This document shows, one piece after another, positions 16,352 through 24,440 of a stretch of DNA of 64,000 nt. The stretch's first letter is position 1. Every line of letters starts with the position of its first letter. Both the position numbers and the translations under genes were made by a program. Location of the stretch: assembly GCF_003732665.1 (NCBI RefSeq), contig NZ_MOBP01000006.1:248001-312000 (forward strand). The letters are read 5' to 3'. The notes under the pieces were generated by a model. The model made no database searches and was not told where the DNA came from. It worked only from the letters and a program-made list of their open reading frames with translations. This DNA comes from Pseudomonas frederiksbergensis (GTDB lineage Bacteria; Pseudomonadota; Gammaproteobacteria; Pseudomonadales; Pseudomonadaceae).

Positions 16352-18679
16352 TCAGAACGCCACTGACGTCTGCACATAAACCGTCCGCGGTTCCCCCACG
16401 TACTTGCCCTTGTTGTTGTCATCAAACGAGCGGGTGAAGTATTGGTGGTTGAAGATGTTCTTTACTCCCACCGCCACGTTCAGGTCCGACAACTTTGGCC
16501 CGAAGTCATACGCTGCACGGCTGCTGAACAGCACGTAGCCCGGGATTCTGCCGGTGCTGCCGTCGGCGCTTTCTTTTGAGGTGTTGGCATTGTCGGCGAA
16601 CTGGTCGCTCTGGTAGCTGCTGTCCAGATTCAGTTTCCATGCGCCTTCGGTATAACCCACCCCAATCGTGCCTTTGTGTTTCGAGGAAAACGGCACACGA
16701 TTGCCCTTGTTCGGCCCGTCTTCGCGGATGGTCGCGTCCACATAGGCGTAAGTGGCGTAGACATCGAAACCCGCCAGCGCCGGGCTCAAGTCATCGAGGG
16801 CGTAGTTGATGCTCGACTCGATACCCTGATGGCGGGTCTCGCCGCGGGCGATCACCGAATCGTTGGTCTGGTTACTTTCGTATTGATTGTCGAAGTTGAT
16901 CAGGAATGCGCCGATCTCTGCCCGCAGTGCACCGTTGTCGTAGCGAGTGCCGAGTTCCCAAGTCCGCGCCTTCTCCGGTTTGACTTCGCCGCTGGTCACC
17001 CGGTTTGGCATCTGGCTGTACTGCACGCTGCCGAACGAACCTTCGGTGTTGGCGTACAGGTTCCAGCTGTCGGTCAGGTGATAGAGCACGTTCAGCGCTG
17101 GCAGGGCGGTGTTGTAGTCGCCCTTGTACTTCACGTTGGTCAGGTTGTTGGTCTGCTGGGACTCGATCATCTCGTAGCGAATGCCTGGCGTGAGGGTCCA
17201 CTTGCCGATGTCGATCCGGTCGTCGACGAAGAACGCATTGGCTTCGGTGCCGCCACGGGTGTCGCGGTCGTTGCGGCTGTTGGTGGTCGGGTAGGTGTTA
17301 TTGCCGATGGGTTCGCGATAGCGCAGCTCGTGGCCGGCTTCGTTGATGTAGCGATAGCCGACGCCGACTTCATGGCTGGTCGGGCCGACATCGAAGCCTT
17401 GGGCGAAGCGGGTTTCCAGGCCGCGGACCCAATATTCGCGAGGCGACAGCGAGAGGAACGTGCCCTGATCCAGATAACCGCTGCGCAGGGTTTTGGTGAA
17501 GAAGGTGTTGGCGGTGAATTCGCGGCGGTCTTGCTGATAGCGATAGCCGACATTGAACATTGTGCGACGGCCCCAGAACTGGTCTTTCGGACGCGTGGAT
17601 TGGTACGGGTCGGCGTCGTAATCGGCGACATTCAGACCGCCCGGCATGTCGGCCTTGCCTTCGTAATACTGGGCCATGGCGTTGAAGCTGTTGGCCTCGT
17701 CGAGCTGGTATTTGCCCTTGAGGATCAGGTCGTCGATTTCGGTATCGCTGTGTTCGCGCCAGTCGCCACCGCGGGTGCCGGAATACAACAACGCGCCGCC
17801 GAGACCGTTATCGGCGGTGCCACCGGCCAGCAGGTTGCCGGTGGTCTTGAAACCATCGTGGCTGGAGGACGGACTGGTTTCAGTCTGGAAACCGCCCTTG
17901 ACCGTTGGTTGATCAGGAATGGCCCGGGTCACGAAGTTGACCACGCCGCCGACGTTTTGCGGCCCGTAGCGCACTGCGCCGCCGCCGCGCACAACATCCA
18001 CCGCGTCCATGTTGCCCATGCTGACCGGGGCAAACGACAACTGCGGCTGACCGTAAGGCGCGAAGGGCACCGGGATGCCGTCCATCAACACCGTTGAGCG
18101 CGAGGCCAGGCGCGGGTTGAGGCCGCGAATGCCAAAGTTCAAGGCCATGTCATGGCTGCCGGTGCCGTTGTTGTCCGGGGCGTTGACGCCGGGGATTCGG
18201 TTGAGCACGTCCTTGGCCTGGGTCGCGCCCTGACGTTCGAACTCCTCGCGGCGGATCACGTCCCGGGCGCCGGGGTGTTCGAACACGTTGATCTGCGCCG
18301 CATCGCCCAGCCAGTCGCCGACCACCGTCGAAGTGCCCAATTCCAGCGCGGTATTGCCCGCCGGTTGCAGGCTGAATGCATTGTCGCTCTCGGCCCGGGC
18401 TTGCAGACCGGTGCCTTCGAGCAACGCGTTCAAACCCTGTTCGGTCGTGTAGTTGCCTTCCAGGCCACGACTGTTCACGCCGCTGGTCACCTGCGAGCCA
18501 AAAGAAATCAGCACCCCGGCTTCACGGCCGAACTGGTTGAGGGCGTTTTCCAGGGAGGTTGGGGCGATGTGGTACGACTTGGCGTCGGCGGCTTGGGCGA
18601 CGGCGCCGAAGCTCAGGCTGGCGCCCAGCAGCAGTTGGCGCAAGGTGCGGGCCAGCGGGGTGAGGCGGGTGGGTTGCAT
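16352..18679 (-). CDS. fecA: TonB-dependent ferric dicitrate receptor
   Basis: 775 residues. Signal peptide, then an STN signalling domain (YHIAPTSLENALNQFGREAG) used for transmembrane signalling to FecR, plug domain and 22-strand barrel. The plug segment DNNGTGSHDMALNFGIRGL and DGIPVPFAPYGQPQLSFAPV is close to E. coli FecA, which supports iron-citrate specificity. Ends in aromatic residue (VQTSVAF) as outer-membrane proteins do. Start at 18679 (MQPTRLTPLAR), with AGGA upstream. It is separated from fecR by a 35-bp-armed perfect inverted repeat. Confidence 0.93.
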   Translation of the reverse strand: MQPTRLTPLARTLRQLLLGASLSFGAVAQAADAKSYHIAPTSLENALNQFGREAGVLISFGSQVTSGVNSRGLEGNYTTEQGLNALLEGTGLQARAESDNAFSLQPAGNTALELGTSTVVGDWLGDAAQINVFEHPGARDVIRREEFERQGATQAKDVLNRIPGVNAPDNNGTGSHDMALNFGIRGLNPRLASRSTVLMDGIPVPFAPYGQPQLSFAPVSMGNMDAVDVVRGGGAVRYGPQNVGGVVNFVTRAIPDQPTVKGGFQTETSPSSSHDGFKTTGNLLAGGTADNGLGGALLYSGTRGGDWREHSDTEIDDLILKGKYQLDEANSFNAMAQYYEGKADMPGGLNVADYDADPYQSTRPKDQFWGRRTMFNVGYRYQQDRREFTANTFFTKTLRSGYLDQGTFLSLSPREYWVRGLETRFAQGFDVGPTSHEVGVGYRYINEAGHELRYREPIGNNTYPTTNSRNDRDTRGGTEANAFFVDDRIDIGKWTLTPGIRYEMIESQQTNNLTNVKYKGDYNTALPALNVLYHLTDSWNLYANTEGSFGSVQYSQMPNRVTSGEVKPEKARTWELGTRYDNGALRAEIGAFLINFDNQYESNQTNDSVIARGETRHQGIESSINYALDDLSPALAGFDVYATYAYVDATIREDGPNKGNRVPFSSKHKGTIGVGYTEGAWKLNLDSSYQSDQFADNANTSKESADGSTGRIPGYVLFSSRAAYDFGPKLSDLNVAVGVKNIFNHQYFTRSFDDNNKGKYVGEPRTVYVQTSVAF

Positions 18680-18761
18680 GGACGACGATCCTGAGAAGGT
18701 GGAATCAAGGGGGCTTTCCTTCTCTGTCACGCCAGATCTGAAAAACGGCTCATTTATTTTT

Positions 18762-18851
18762 AAGATCAAGAGATCGCAGCCTTCGGCAGCTCCTACGGGA
18801 TGTACACCGAACCCATGTAGGAGCTGCCGAAGGCTGCGATCTCTTGATCTT
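18762..18851. repeat. Perfect inverted repeat with 35-base arms between fecR and fecA
   Basis: Arms run 18762-18796 and 18817-18851 and contain GATCGCAGCCTTCGGCAGCT and its complement, separated by 20 bases. Same family as the solo unit at 8679 and the pair at 63493. It lies in the fecR-fecA transcript and could form a very stable hairpin, a plausible cause of different fecA and fecR mRNA levels. Confidence 0.9.
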
Positions 18852-18855
18852 GCTG

Positions 18856-19785
18856 TTAGGCCTTCGCCTCCACGCTCACCCAATACCGCGTAAACCGTCT
18901 CACCTTCACTGGCAGACTGATCTCCAACAGATCGAGAATCCGCTCGCTGTCATCCAGCGGATAGGTCCCGGAGATCAGCAAATCCGCCACCTTCGCATCG
19001 CAATGAAGCTGCCCGCGACGGTATCGACCCAGTTCATCAAGGAAATCCCCAAGGCGCATATGCGCCGCCACCAGCATGCCGTCGACCCAGGCGCCGCTAT
19101 TGGCATCCAATGACTGGGTGCTGCCGACACCCCGGGGGCCAAAACTCATCTGCTGCGCACTTTGCAGCAGCAGCGACGATCCGCCATCGGGCGTCAATTC
19201 GACCCGCCCTTCAAACACCGCCACCTGGGTCCGATCGGCAAACTGCCGCACGTTCATCTTGGCGCCCTGGGTTTTCAACAGGCCCTGAGCCGTGCGCACC
19301 TCAAAGGCCTGGGCGGCGGTCAGCAAGATCTCGCCTTCGAGTAATCGAATCAGCCCGCCAGCCTGCACATCCACCGCCGTCGCGGTATTGAGCTGCAACT
19401 GACTGCCTCCCCCCAACGCCAACTTGCGCCGCTGACCCACCGGGCTGCGGTAGTCCGCCAGCAATGGCGTCAGCGGATTGTGCTCGCGCATGCCCCAGGT
19501 CACCGCCGAACCGGCGCCCAGAAGCAGCAACAGCTTCAACGCCTGACGCCGACTGCCGGACTTCGGCGCATTCAACGCCGCGTGGGCCAATGGCGAGGAC
19601 ACACCGCGCAAACGCTGGTTGACCCGCTGGATATGCTCCCACGCCCGCTGATGCTCGCTGTGCCCGTCGTGCCATTGCTGCCAGGCGAGTTGCTGGCGCG
19701 GGTCCAGCGGCCCTTGCTGCATTTCCAGCAGCCAGTGCACCGCTTGCTCGGCGACCCGGGAGGAAAAATCCGGTGGCGTATTCAT
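18856..19785 (-). CDS. fecR: FecR-type transmembrane anti-sigma regulator
   Basis: 309 residues. Cytoplasmic N-terminal anti-sigma domain (AVHWLLEMQQGPLDPRQQLAWQ region), one membrane segment (ALKLLLLLGAGSAVTWGM) and a periplasmic FecR domain that contacts the STN domain of FecA. The ATG overlaps the fecI stop (ATGA), so the two are translationally coupled. The last codons abut the palindromic repeat before fecA. Confidence 0.93.
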   Translation of the reverse strand: MNTPPDFSSRVAEQAVHWLLEMQQGPLDPRQQLAWQQWHDGHSEHQRAWEHIQRVNQRLRGVSSPLAHAALNAPKSGSRRQALKLLLLLGAGSAVTWGMREHNPLTPLLADYRSPVGQRRKLALGGGSQLQLNTATAVDVQAGGLIRLLEGEILLTAAQAFEVRTAQGLLKTQGAKMNVRQFADRTQVAVFEGRVELTPDGGSSLLLQSAQQMSFGPRGVGSTQSLDANSGAWVDGMLVAAHMRLGDFLDELGRYRRGQLHCDAKVADLLISGTYPLDDSERILDLLEISLPVKVRRFTRYWVSVEAKA

Positions 19786-20270
19786 AGGGCGAAGTAGCAG
19801 CGCATCGCCGCTTTATTCAGGTGCCGTTTGACCGTGGCGATGGAAATACCCAGCTCGGCGGCAATCTGTGGATACGTCAGCCCATCGACCTGGGCCAGCA
19901 AAAAGGCGCGTTTGACCAGGCGTGGCAAACCGTCGAGCAACTGGTCCAGTTCCATCAGGGTTTGCAGGATGATCGCCCGTTCCTCCTCCGATGGCGCCAC
20001 GCATTCCGGCATCTGTGCCAGGGCATCGAGGTAGGCGCGCTCCAGGTCCTGACGGCGGTAATGGTTGAACAACACGCGCTTGGCGATGGTGGTGAGGAAC
20101 GCCCGGGGCTCAATAATCTGCGGTGTTTCTCTCGCGGTCAGTATCCGGATGAAGGTGTCCTGGGCCAGGTCGGCGGCGCTGTCCGGGCAGCCGAGCTTGC
20201 GCCGCAACCAACCGGTGAGCCAGTTGTGATGGTCGTGATACAGGACTTCGACGGGATGGGCGGGCTGCAA
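19782..20270 (-). CDS. fecI: FecI-like ECF sigma factor
   Basis: About 162 residues. Sigma-2 region (LVKRKL-like WLRRKLGCPDSAADLAQDTF) and sigma-4 HTH (TYPQIAAELGISIATVKRHL). Directs fecA transcription when FecR signals. The longest frame reaches 20429 through the Fur box, which is not credible; by homology the protein begins near QPAHPVEVLYHDHH. A TTG at 20270 with GGAG eight bases upstream is preferred; GTG at 20279 is the alternative. Expected to be Fur-repressed from the box at 20370-20388. Confidence 0.88.
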   Translation of the reverse strand: MQPAHPVEVLYHDHHNWLTGWLRRKLGCPDSAADLAQDTFIRILTARETPQIIEPRAFLTTIAKRVLFNHYRRQDLERAYLDALAQMPECVAPSEEERAIILQTLMELDQLLDGLPRLVKRAFLLAQVDGLTYPQIAAELGISIATVKRHLNKAAMRCYFAL

Positions 20271-20369
20271 CAGAAGCACTCCGACACAAACGGATACGTT
20301 GGAGAACAAGAATTGTTCGCATTGTAAGTGTGCAAACTCGCATCCGGCAATCGGATCTCTTTTGCGTAT

Positions 20370-20388
20370 GAGAATATTTATCATTAAT
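20370..20388. promoter_or_regulatory. Fur box in the divergent fecI / DUF3649 region
   Basis: Read on the minus strand, ATTAATGATAAATATTCTC matches 14 of 19 positions of the Fur consensus. It lies 100 bases before fecI and 61 bases before the rightward operon, so it may control both directions. Confidence 0.75.
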
Positions 20389-20448
20389 ATTGCGCGCTTG
20401 TTGGTCCCGCGACGTTCACGGGGCCTCACCCGGTTTCAAGGTCGAACC

Positions 20449-20754
20449 ATGAAAGGCAAAAGCAGCACGCTCCCCGTTTCCTACCGACTGGCGGTTACCT
20501 CGCGGGTTTTGGCTGCCGTGCTGGGCGGTTACGTTGTCGCGGCGCTGGCCAGTGTCAGCCTGAGCCTGTTGCTGCCCATGGCCCGGGCCGAAGCGGTGGT
20601 CACCGGGATGATGACCTCGTTTCTGGCTTATCTGGTGGCGGTGCTCTGGTGCTTTGCCTGCCGCAGTGCATGGCAGGCGTGGCTCGGCATGATCGTGCCG
20701 AGCCTGGTGCTGGGCGTGATGTCCGGTCTGGCTTTCTGGGCGGGCCAGCCATGA
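20449..20754 (+). CDS. DUF3649 small membrane protein of an iron-uptake operon
   Basis: 101 residues with three hydrophobic segments (VLAAVLGGYVVAALASVSLS, MMTSFLAYLVAVLWCFA, AWLGMIVPSLVLGVMSGLAF). Family of unknown function found beside PepSY-type reductases in Pseudomonas iron loci. ATG at 20449 is the first methionine with the conserved MKGKSS-like basic start; the frame upstream passes through the Fur box. Its stop overlaps the next start (ATGA), so it is translationally coupled to the PepSY gene. Confidence 0.8.
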   Translation: MKGKSSTLPVSYRLAVTSRVLAAVLGGYVVAALASVSLSLLLPMARAEAVVTGMMTSFLAYLVAVLWCFACRSAWQAWLGMIVPSLVLGVMSGLAFWAGQP

Positions 20755-22322
20755 AAGAGGGCTTTCGTCAGGCCATGGCCTGGCTGCATACCTGGGTTGG
20801 CCTGATCTTCGGCTGGTTGCTGTTCGCGATTTTCCTGACCGGCACCCTCGCGTATTTCAAGGCCGAGACCAGCCACTGGATGCAGCCGGAAATTCCCGCG
20901 CGTTCGGTGTCTTCCGAAGCCAGCCTGACGCTTGCGCAAGACTATCTACAGCAGCACGCTCCCAATGCCTCGCGCTGGCTGATCGACCTGCCGACCGCCC
21001 GCGAGCCCGGCCTGACCGTGCGTTGGCAGCAAGCCCCGGCCGAACCGGGCAAGCGCGGCCAATTCAGCAAAAAGAGCCTCGACCCGCTCACCGGCGCCGA
21101 AGTGCAGGCCCGGGAAACCATGGGCGGCGACTTCTTCTACCGTTTCCACTTCCAGTTGCAAATGCCTTACCCCTGGGGCCGCTGGCTGTCCACCGGCGCC
21201 GCGATGCTGATGTTTATCGCGCTGATCACCGGGATCATCACCCACAAGAAAATCTTCAAGGACTTCTTCACCTTTCGCCCGCGCAAGGGCCAGCGTTCCT
21301 GGCTCGACGGCCATAACGCGGTGGGCGTGCTGGTGTTGCCGTTTCACCTGATGATCACCTACAGCAGTCTGGTGATTTTCATGTCGATGGTGATGCCCGC
21401 CGGCATTCTCGCTGCGTACAAAGGCAATGCCTCGGCGTTTTTCGAGGAGGTGTTCCCGGCCGCCAACACGCCCGCCGTCTCGGGCCAACCCGCACCATTG
21501 GCGCCGCTGGCCCCGTTGCTGGAGCAGGCTCGCGAACAGTGGTCGGGCGGGCACGTCGACAGCCTGACGGTGAACAACCCTGGCGACGCCAATGCCTCAG
21601 TGGTGCTGGATCGCGATAGCGCTGATAGCGTGGTCTACGATTTCGGCCGCGCCGTGACGTTCAACGGCGTCACCGGCCAACGTCTCAGCGCAACGCCGGA
21701 GCAACCTGTGCCGATGGCGATTGCCGGCGCTTTCTATGGTTTGCACATGGGCCACTTCGCCGGTCCGGTGCTGCGTTGGCTGTACTTCATTTGCGGCTTG
21801 GCCGGCACGGCGATGATCGGCACCGGATTGGTGATCTGGCTCGGCAAGCGTCAGCTCAAACATGCGAAAAGCGGCGTGATGCCGTTCGAATTGAGGCTGG
21901 TGGAAGTGCTGAATATCGTCAGCATGGCGGGGCTGATGATCGCCGTGGCGGCGTTCTTCTGGGCCAATCGGTTGTTGCCGGCGGGCATGGCGCAACGGGC
22001 GGAGTGGGAAGTGAACAGCTTCTTTATCGTCTGGGGCCTGAGCGTGCTGCACGCGATGGTTCGTCGTGGCCGTGTGGCGTGGGTCGAGCAATTGGCGCTG
22101 GCGGCGTTGCTGTTCTGCGCGGTGCCGCTGCTCAATGGGCTGACCACGCCGTACAACTTGGGCGTGTCGCTGCGCCAAGGCGATTGGGCCATGGCCGGTT
22201 TCGACCTGACGTGCCTGGGCAGTGGCCTGTTCCTGGCGTGGGCTGCCTGGAAAATGCGCGGCGTGGAGAACGTTGCAGTGGTCACCCGCCGCCCCATTTC
22301 CCTTGAGCGCGAGGCGACCTGA
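20751..22322 (+). CDS. PepSY-associated membrane protein, probable ferrisiderophore reductase
   Basis: 523 residues. The N-terminal helix with WLHTWVGLIFGWLLFAIFLTGTLAYF is typical of the PepSY_TM family; further helices at about 150-170, 200-225, 350-370 and 390-500. Conserved His residues in the first helix and in HNAVGVLVLPFHLMITYSS could bind haem. Relatives (FpvG, FoxB type) reduce ferric siderophores at the inner membrane. Second gene of an ATGA-coupled operon with DUF3649, DUF3325, an ECF sigma factor and an anti-sigma factor, so a role in releasing iron from the chelate taken up by the downstream receptor is likely. Confidence 0.83.
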   Translation: MKEGFRQAMAWLHTWVGLIFGWLLFAIFLTGTLAYFKAETSHWMQPEIPARSVSSEASLTLAQDYLQQHAPNASRWLIDLPTAREPGLTVRWQQAPAEPGKRGQFSKKSLDPLTGAEVQARETMGGDFFYRFHFQLQMPYPWGRWLSTGAAMLMFIALITGIITHKKIFKDFFTFRPRKGQRSWLDGHNAVGVLVLPFHLMITYSSLVIFMSMVMPAGILAAYKGNASAFFEEVFPAANTPAVSGQPAPLAPLAPLLEQAREQWSGGHVDSLTVNNPGDANASVVLDRDSADSVVYDFGRAVTFNGVTGQRLSATPEQPVPMAIAGAFYGLHMGHFAGPVLRWLYFICGLAGTAMIGTGLVIWLGKRQLKHAKSGVMPFELRLVEVLNIVSMAGLMIAVAAFFWANRLLPAGMAQRAEWEVNSFFIVWGLSVLHAMVRRGRVAWVEQLALAALLFCAVPLLNGLTTPYNLGVSLRQGDWAMAGFDLTCLGSGLFLAWAAWKMRGVENVAVVTRRPISLEREAT

Positions 22323-22646
22323 ATGCTGCTGGCCCTGTTGCTCTGCTACGGCGGTTTCGCCGCGTTGTGCCTGTCGATGGACCGGCATCACGCCGACCTG
22401 CTGGGGCGTAAACCCTCGGCCAGGCGCCGACGTAATATGAATCTCGGCGGCTGGCTGCTACTGGCCCTGTCCCTGTGGGCAGCGGTGTCCGCGACCGGTT
22501 GGGGCCTGGGCCTGGTGGAGTGGTTCGCGGTGTTGATGTCCAGCGCATTGTTGCTGGTGTTGTTGCTGCCGTATCGCCCGCGCCTGGCGTTGTCATTAGC
22601 GGCGCTGGGCCTGCTGGCCAGCCCTGTTTGCGCGGTGCTGAGCTGA
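22323..22646 (+). CDS. DUF3325 small membrane protein
   Basis: 107 residues with three hydrophobic segments (LLALLLCYGGFAALCLSM, GWLLLALSLWAAVSATGWGL, ALLLVLLLPYRPRLALSLAALG). The first helix is followed by the conserved-looking DRHHADLLGRKPS. Begins immediately at the PepSY stop (TGAATG) and its own stop overlaps the sigma-factor ATG (TGATG). Accessory membrane partner of unknown function. Confidence 0.8.
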   Translation: MLLALLLCYGGFAALCLSMDRHHADLLGRKPSARRRRNMNLGGWLLLALSLWAAVSATGWGLGLVEWFAVLMSSALLLVLLLPYRPRLALSLAALGLLASPVCAVLS

Positions 22647-23209
22647 TGATCGCCAGCCCTCCGGAATCCCACGATGACGAACATCGTGGCGCCCGCGCGC
22701 ATTTTCTCCAGGTGTTTTTGTCCCAGCGTTCGCAGATGGAAGCGCTGGTGAATCGCCGCGTCGGTTGCCGGGCGACGGCGGCGGATCTGGTGCAGGATTT
22801 GTTTCTGCGCTTCTGGCGTCGACCGCTGGTTCAGGTGGAAGAATTGAGCACTTATCTGCTGCGTTGCGCCGGCAACATCGCCATCGACCATTTGCGCAGC
22901 GAAGGCACGCGGGTGCGGGTCAATGAAGGCTGGATGCCGGACGCGCCGGACAGCCAGGGCAGCGAACCGCAAGCAGCGCTGGAGGCCGGCAACGATTTGC
23001 GCCATGTCGAAGCGGCGTTACGCGCCTTGCCCGAGCGCACGCGGCAGATTTTCCTGCTCAACCGCATTCATGGCCGCAAGTACGCCGAGATCGCCAAGGC
23101 CATAGGTTTGTCCCAAAGCGCCGTGGAAAAACATATGATGCGCGCCCTCGACGCCTGCAAGGCCAGCCTGCGGGAACCCGAACCGCGCACGCCAAGGAAA
23201 GCACCGTGA
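22646..23209 (+). CDS. ECF sigma factor (FecI/FpvI group)
   Basis: 187 residues. Sigma-2 region with TAADLVQDLFLRFWRRP and sigma-4 HTH with KYAEIAKAIGLSQSAVEKHM. Start at 22646 overlaps the DUF3325 stop. The downstream FecR-like gene begins with GTGA overlap. By the cell-surface-signalling model it drives transcription of the receptor gene at 24441. Distinct in sequence from fecI in the leftward cluster. Confidence 0.9.
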   Translation: MIASPPESHDDEHRGARAHFLQVFLSQRSQMEALVNRRVGCRATAADLVQDLFLRFWRRPLVQVEELSTYLLRCAGNIAIDHLRSEGTRVRVNEGWMPDAPDSQGSEPQAALEAGNDLRHVEAALRALPERTRQIFLLNRIHGRKYAEIAKAIGLSQSAVEKHMMRALDACKASLREPEPRTPRKAP

Positions 23210-24195
23210 ACCACGCCCAACGCGTCACCCCGACGCCCGCCCAGGAACAGGCCGCTTTCGCCTGGCTGAGCCTGTTGCACGATCAGCCCAGCAGTGGCGA
23301 TCAGCTCACCTTCAGTCACTGGCTGCAAGCGGACCCGGCGCATGCCGAGGCCTACGCCCAGGCGCAAGTGGTGTGGGAATTGAGTGAAGTGCCGGCGCGG
23401 ACATTGGCCGATGAAGAGGCGTTTGCGCTGCAGGGTTACCTCAATGCCATGGATCGTTCGAAGCGCTCCGGCGTGCGGCGCTGGTCCGGCGCGTTGGCGA
23501 TAGCCGCGTGCCTGTTGCTGATGGTCGGCCTCGGTGCGGGGTGGCAGCCGTTGCGCTGGGCCGATGATCTGGGCGCGGATTATGTGTCGGCGCCGGGGCA
23601 AATCCGTACGGTGACCCTGGCGGATCAATCACAAGTGACGTTGGATGCCGACAGCGCGATTGCCGTGGATTTCAGCCACGGCGAACGGCATGTGCAGCTA
23701 CGTCGCGGCGCGGGGTTTTTCAGCGTGACCCACACCGGCGAACCGTTTGTGGTCGAGGCCGAAAAAGGCCAGGCGCGGGTGCTGGGCACGCAATTCGAAG
23801 TTCGCCTGCAACCCCATGGCGCGCAAGTGACGGTGCTGTCCGGGCGGGTCGGGGTGACGGCGGATCGCAATGCCGAACAACAAATCCTCACCGCCGGCCA
23901 GCAAGTCGCGTACGGCAAAGGCACGGCGGAAAAACTGCACGCCGTGGACAGCGAAGCGCAACTGGCCTGGCGCCAGGGTTGGCTCAATTACTACAAGGCG
24001 AGCCTGGCGGAAGTGGTGGAGGATTTGCGCCGCTATTTCCCGGGGCGGATCTTGCTGCTCAACGATGAACTGGCGGCGCGGCGGGTCAGCGGGAGTTTTC
24101 CGAGCAAGGATCCGCAGGCGGTGTTGAGTTCGTTGCAAGGGGTGATGGGGTTTGAGCAACAGAGCGTTATGGGGCATTTGATTATTTTGCGGTGA
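23206..24195 (+). CDS. FecR-like transmembrane anti-sigma regulator
   Basis: 329 residues. N-terminal anti-sigma domain (AFAWLSLLHDQPSSGDQLTF), single membrane segment (WSGALAIAACLLLMVGLGAGW), periplasmic FecR domain (SQVTLDADSAIAVDFSHGER) and a C-terminal region with YFPGRILLLNDELAARRVSG that in FecR proteins meets the receptor signalling domain. GTG start overlaps the sigma-factor stop. Followed by a REPIN-type pair before the receptor. Confidence 0.9.
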   Translation: MNHAQRVTPTPAQEQAAFAWLSLLHDQPSSGDQLTFSHWLQADPAHAEAYAQAQVVWELSEVPARTLADEEAFALQGYLNAMDRSKRSGVRRWSGALAIAACLLLMVGLGAGWQPLRWADDLGADYVSAPGQIRTVTLADQSQVTLDADSAIAVDFSHGERHVQLRRGAGFFSVTHTGEPFVVEAEKGQARVLGTQFEVRLQPHGAQVTVLSGRVGVTADRNAEQQILTAGQQVAYGKGTAEKLHAVDSEAQLAWRQGWLNYYKASLAEVVEDLRRYFPGRILLLNDELAARRVSGSFPSKDPQAVLSSLQGVMGFEQQSVMGHLIILR

Positions 24196-24208
24196 GGCGT
24201 CTGGCCTC

Positions 24209-24304
24209 TTCGCGAGCAAGCCCGCTCCCACATTGGGTCATTGTTGACGCACATTTTTGGGGTAAACACGCATCCCCTGTGGGAGCGGGCTTGCTCGCGA
24301 AGGC
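24209..24304. repeat. REP pair between the anti-sigma and receptor genes
   Basis: Arms TTCGCGAGCAAGCCCGCTCC and GGGAGCGGGCTTGCTCGCGA in tail-to-tail order with a 50-base spacer. The remaining 135 bases to the receptor start should contain its ECF-sigma-dependent promoter; no single -35/-10 pair could be fixed with confidence. Confidence 0.88.
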
Positions 24305-24440
24305 GCCAGACCCGACAGCCCATCACTCGAAATAAAAATAATTTCAAAATTTTAGTGAGGTAAACCCAACCCCCATCCGTGTAGTGACTGAAACTGCGAG
24401 TCATTCGCATCCCGCTGCGTTTCTACACAGGTCATGAGCA

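Noticed and set aside
16676..18097. 473-codon plus-strand frame opposite fecA
   Set aside because: Shadow of fecA codon bias.
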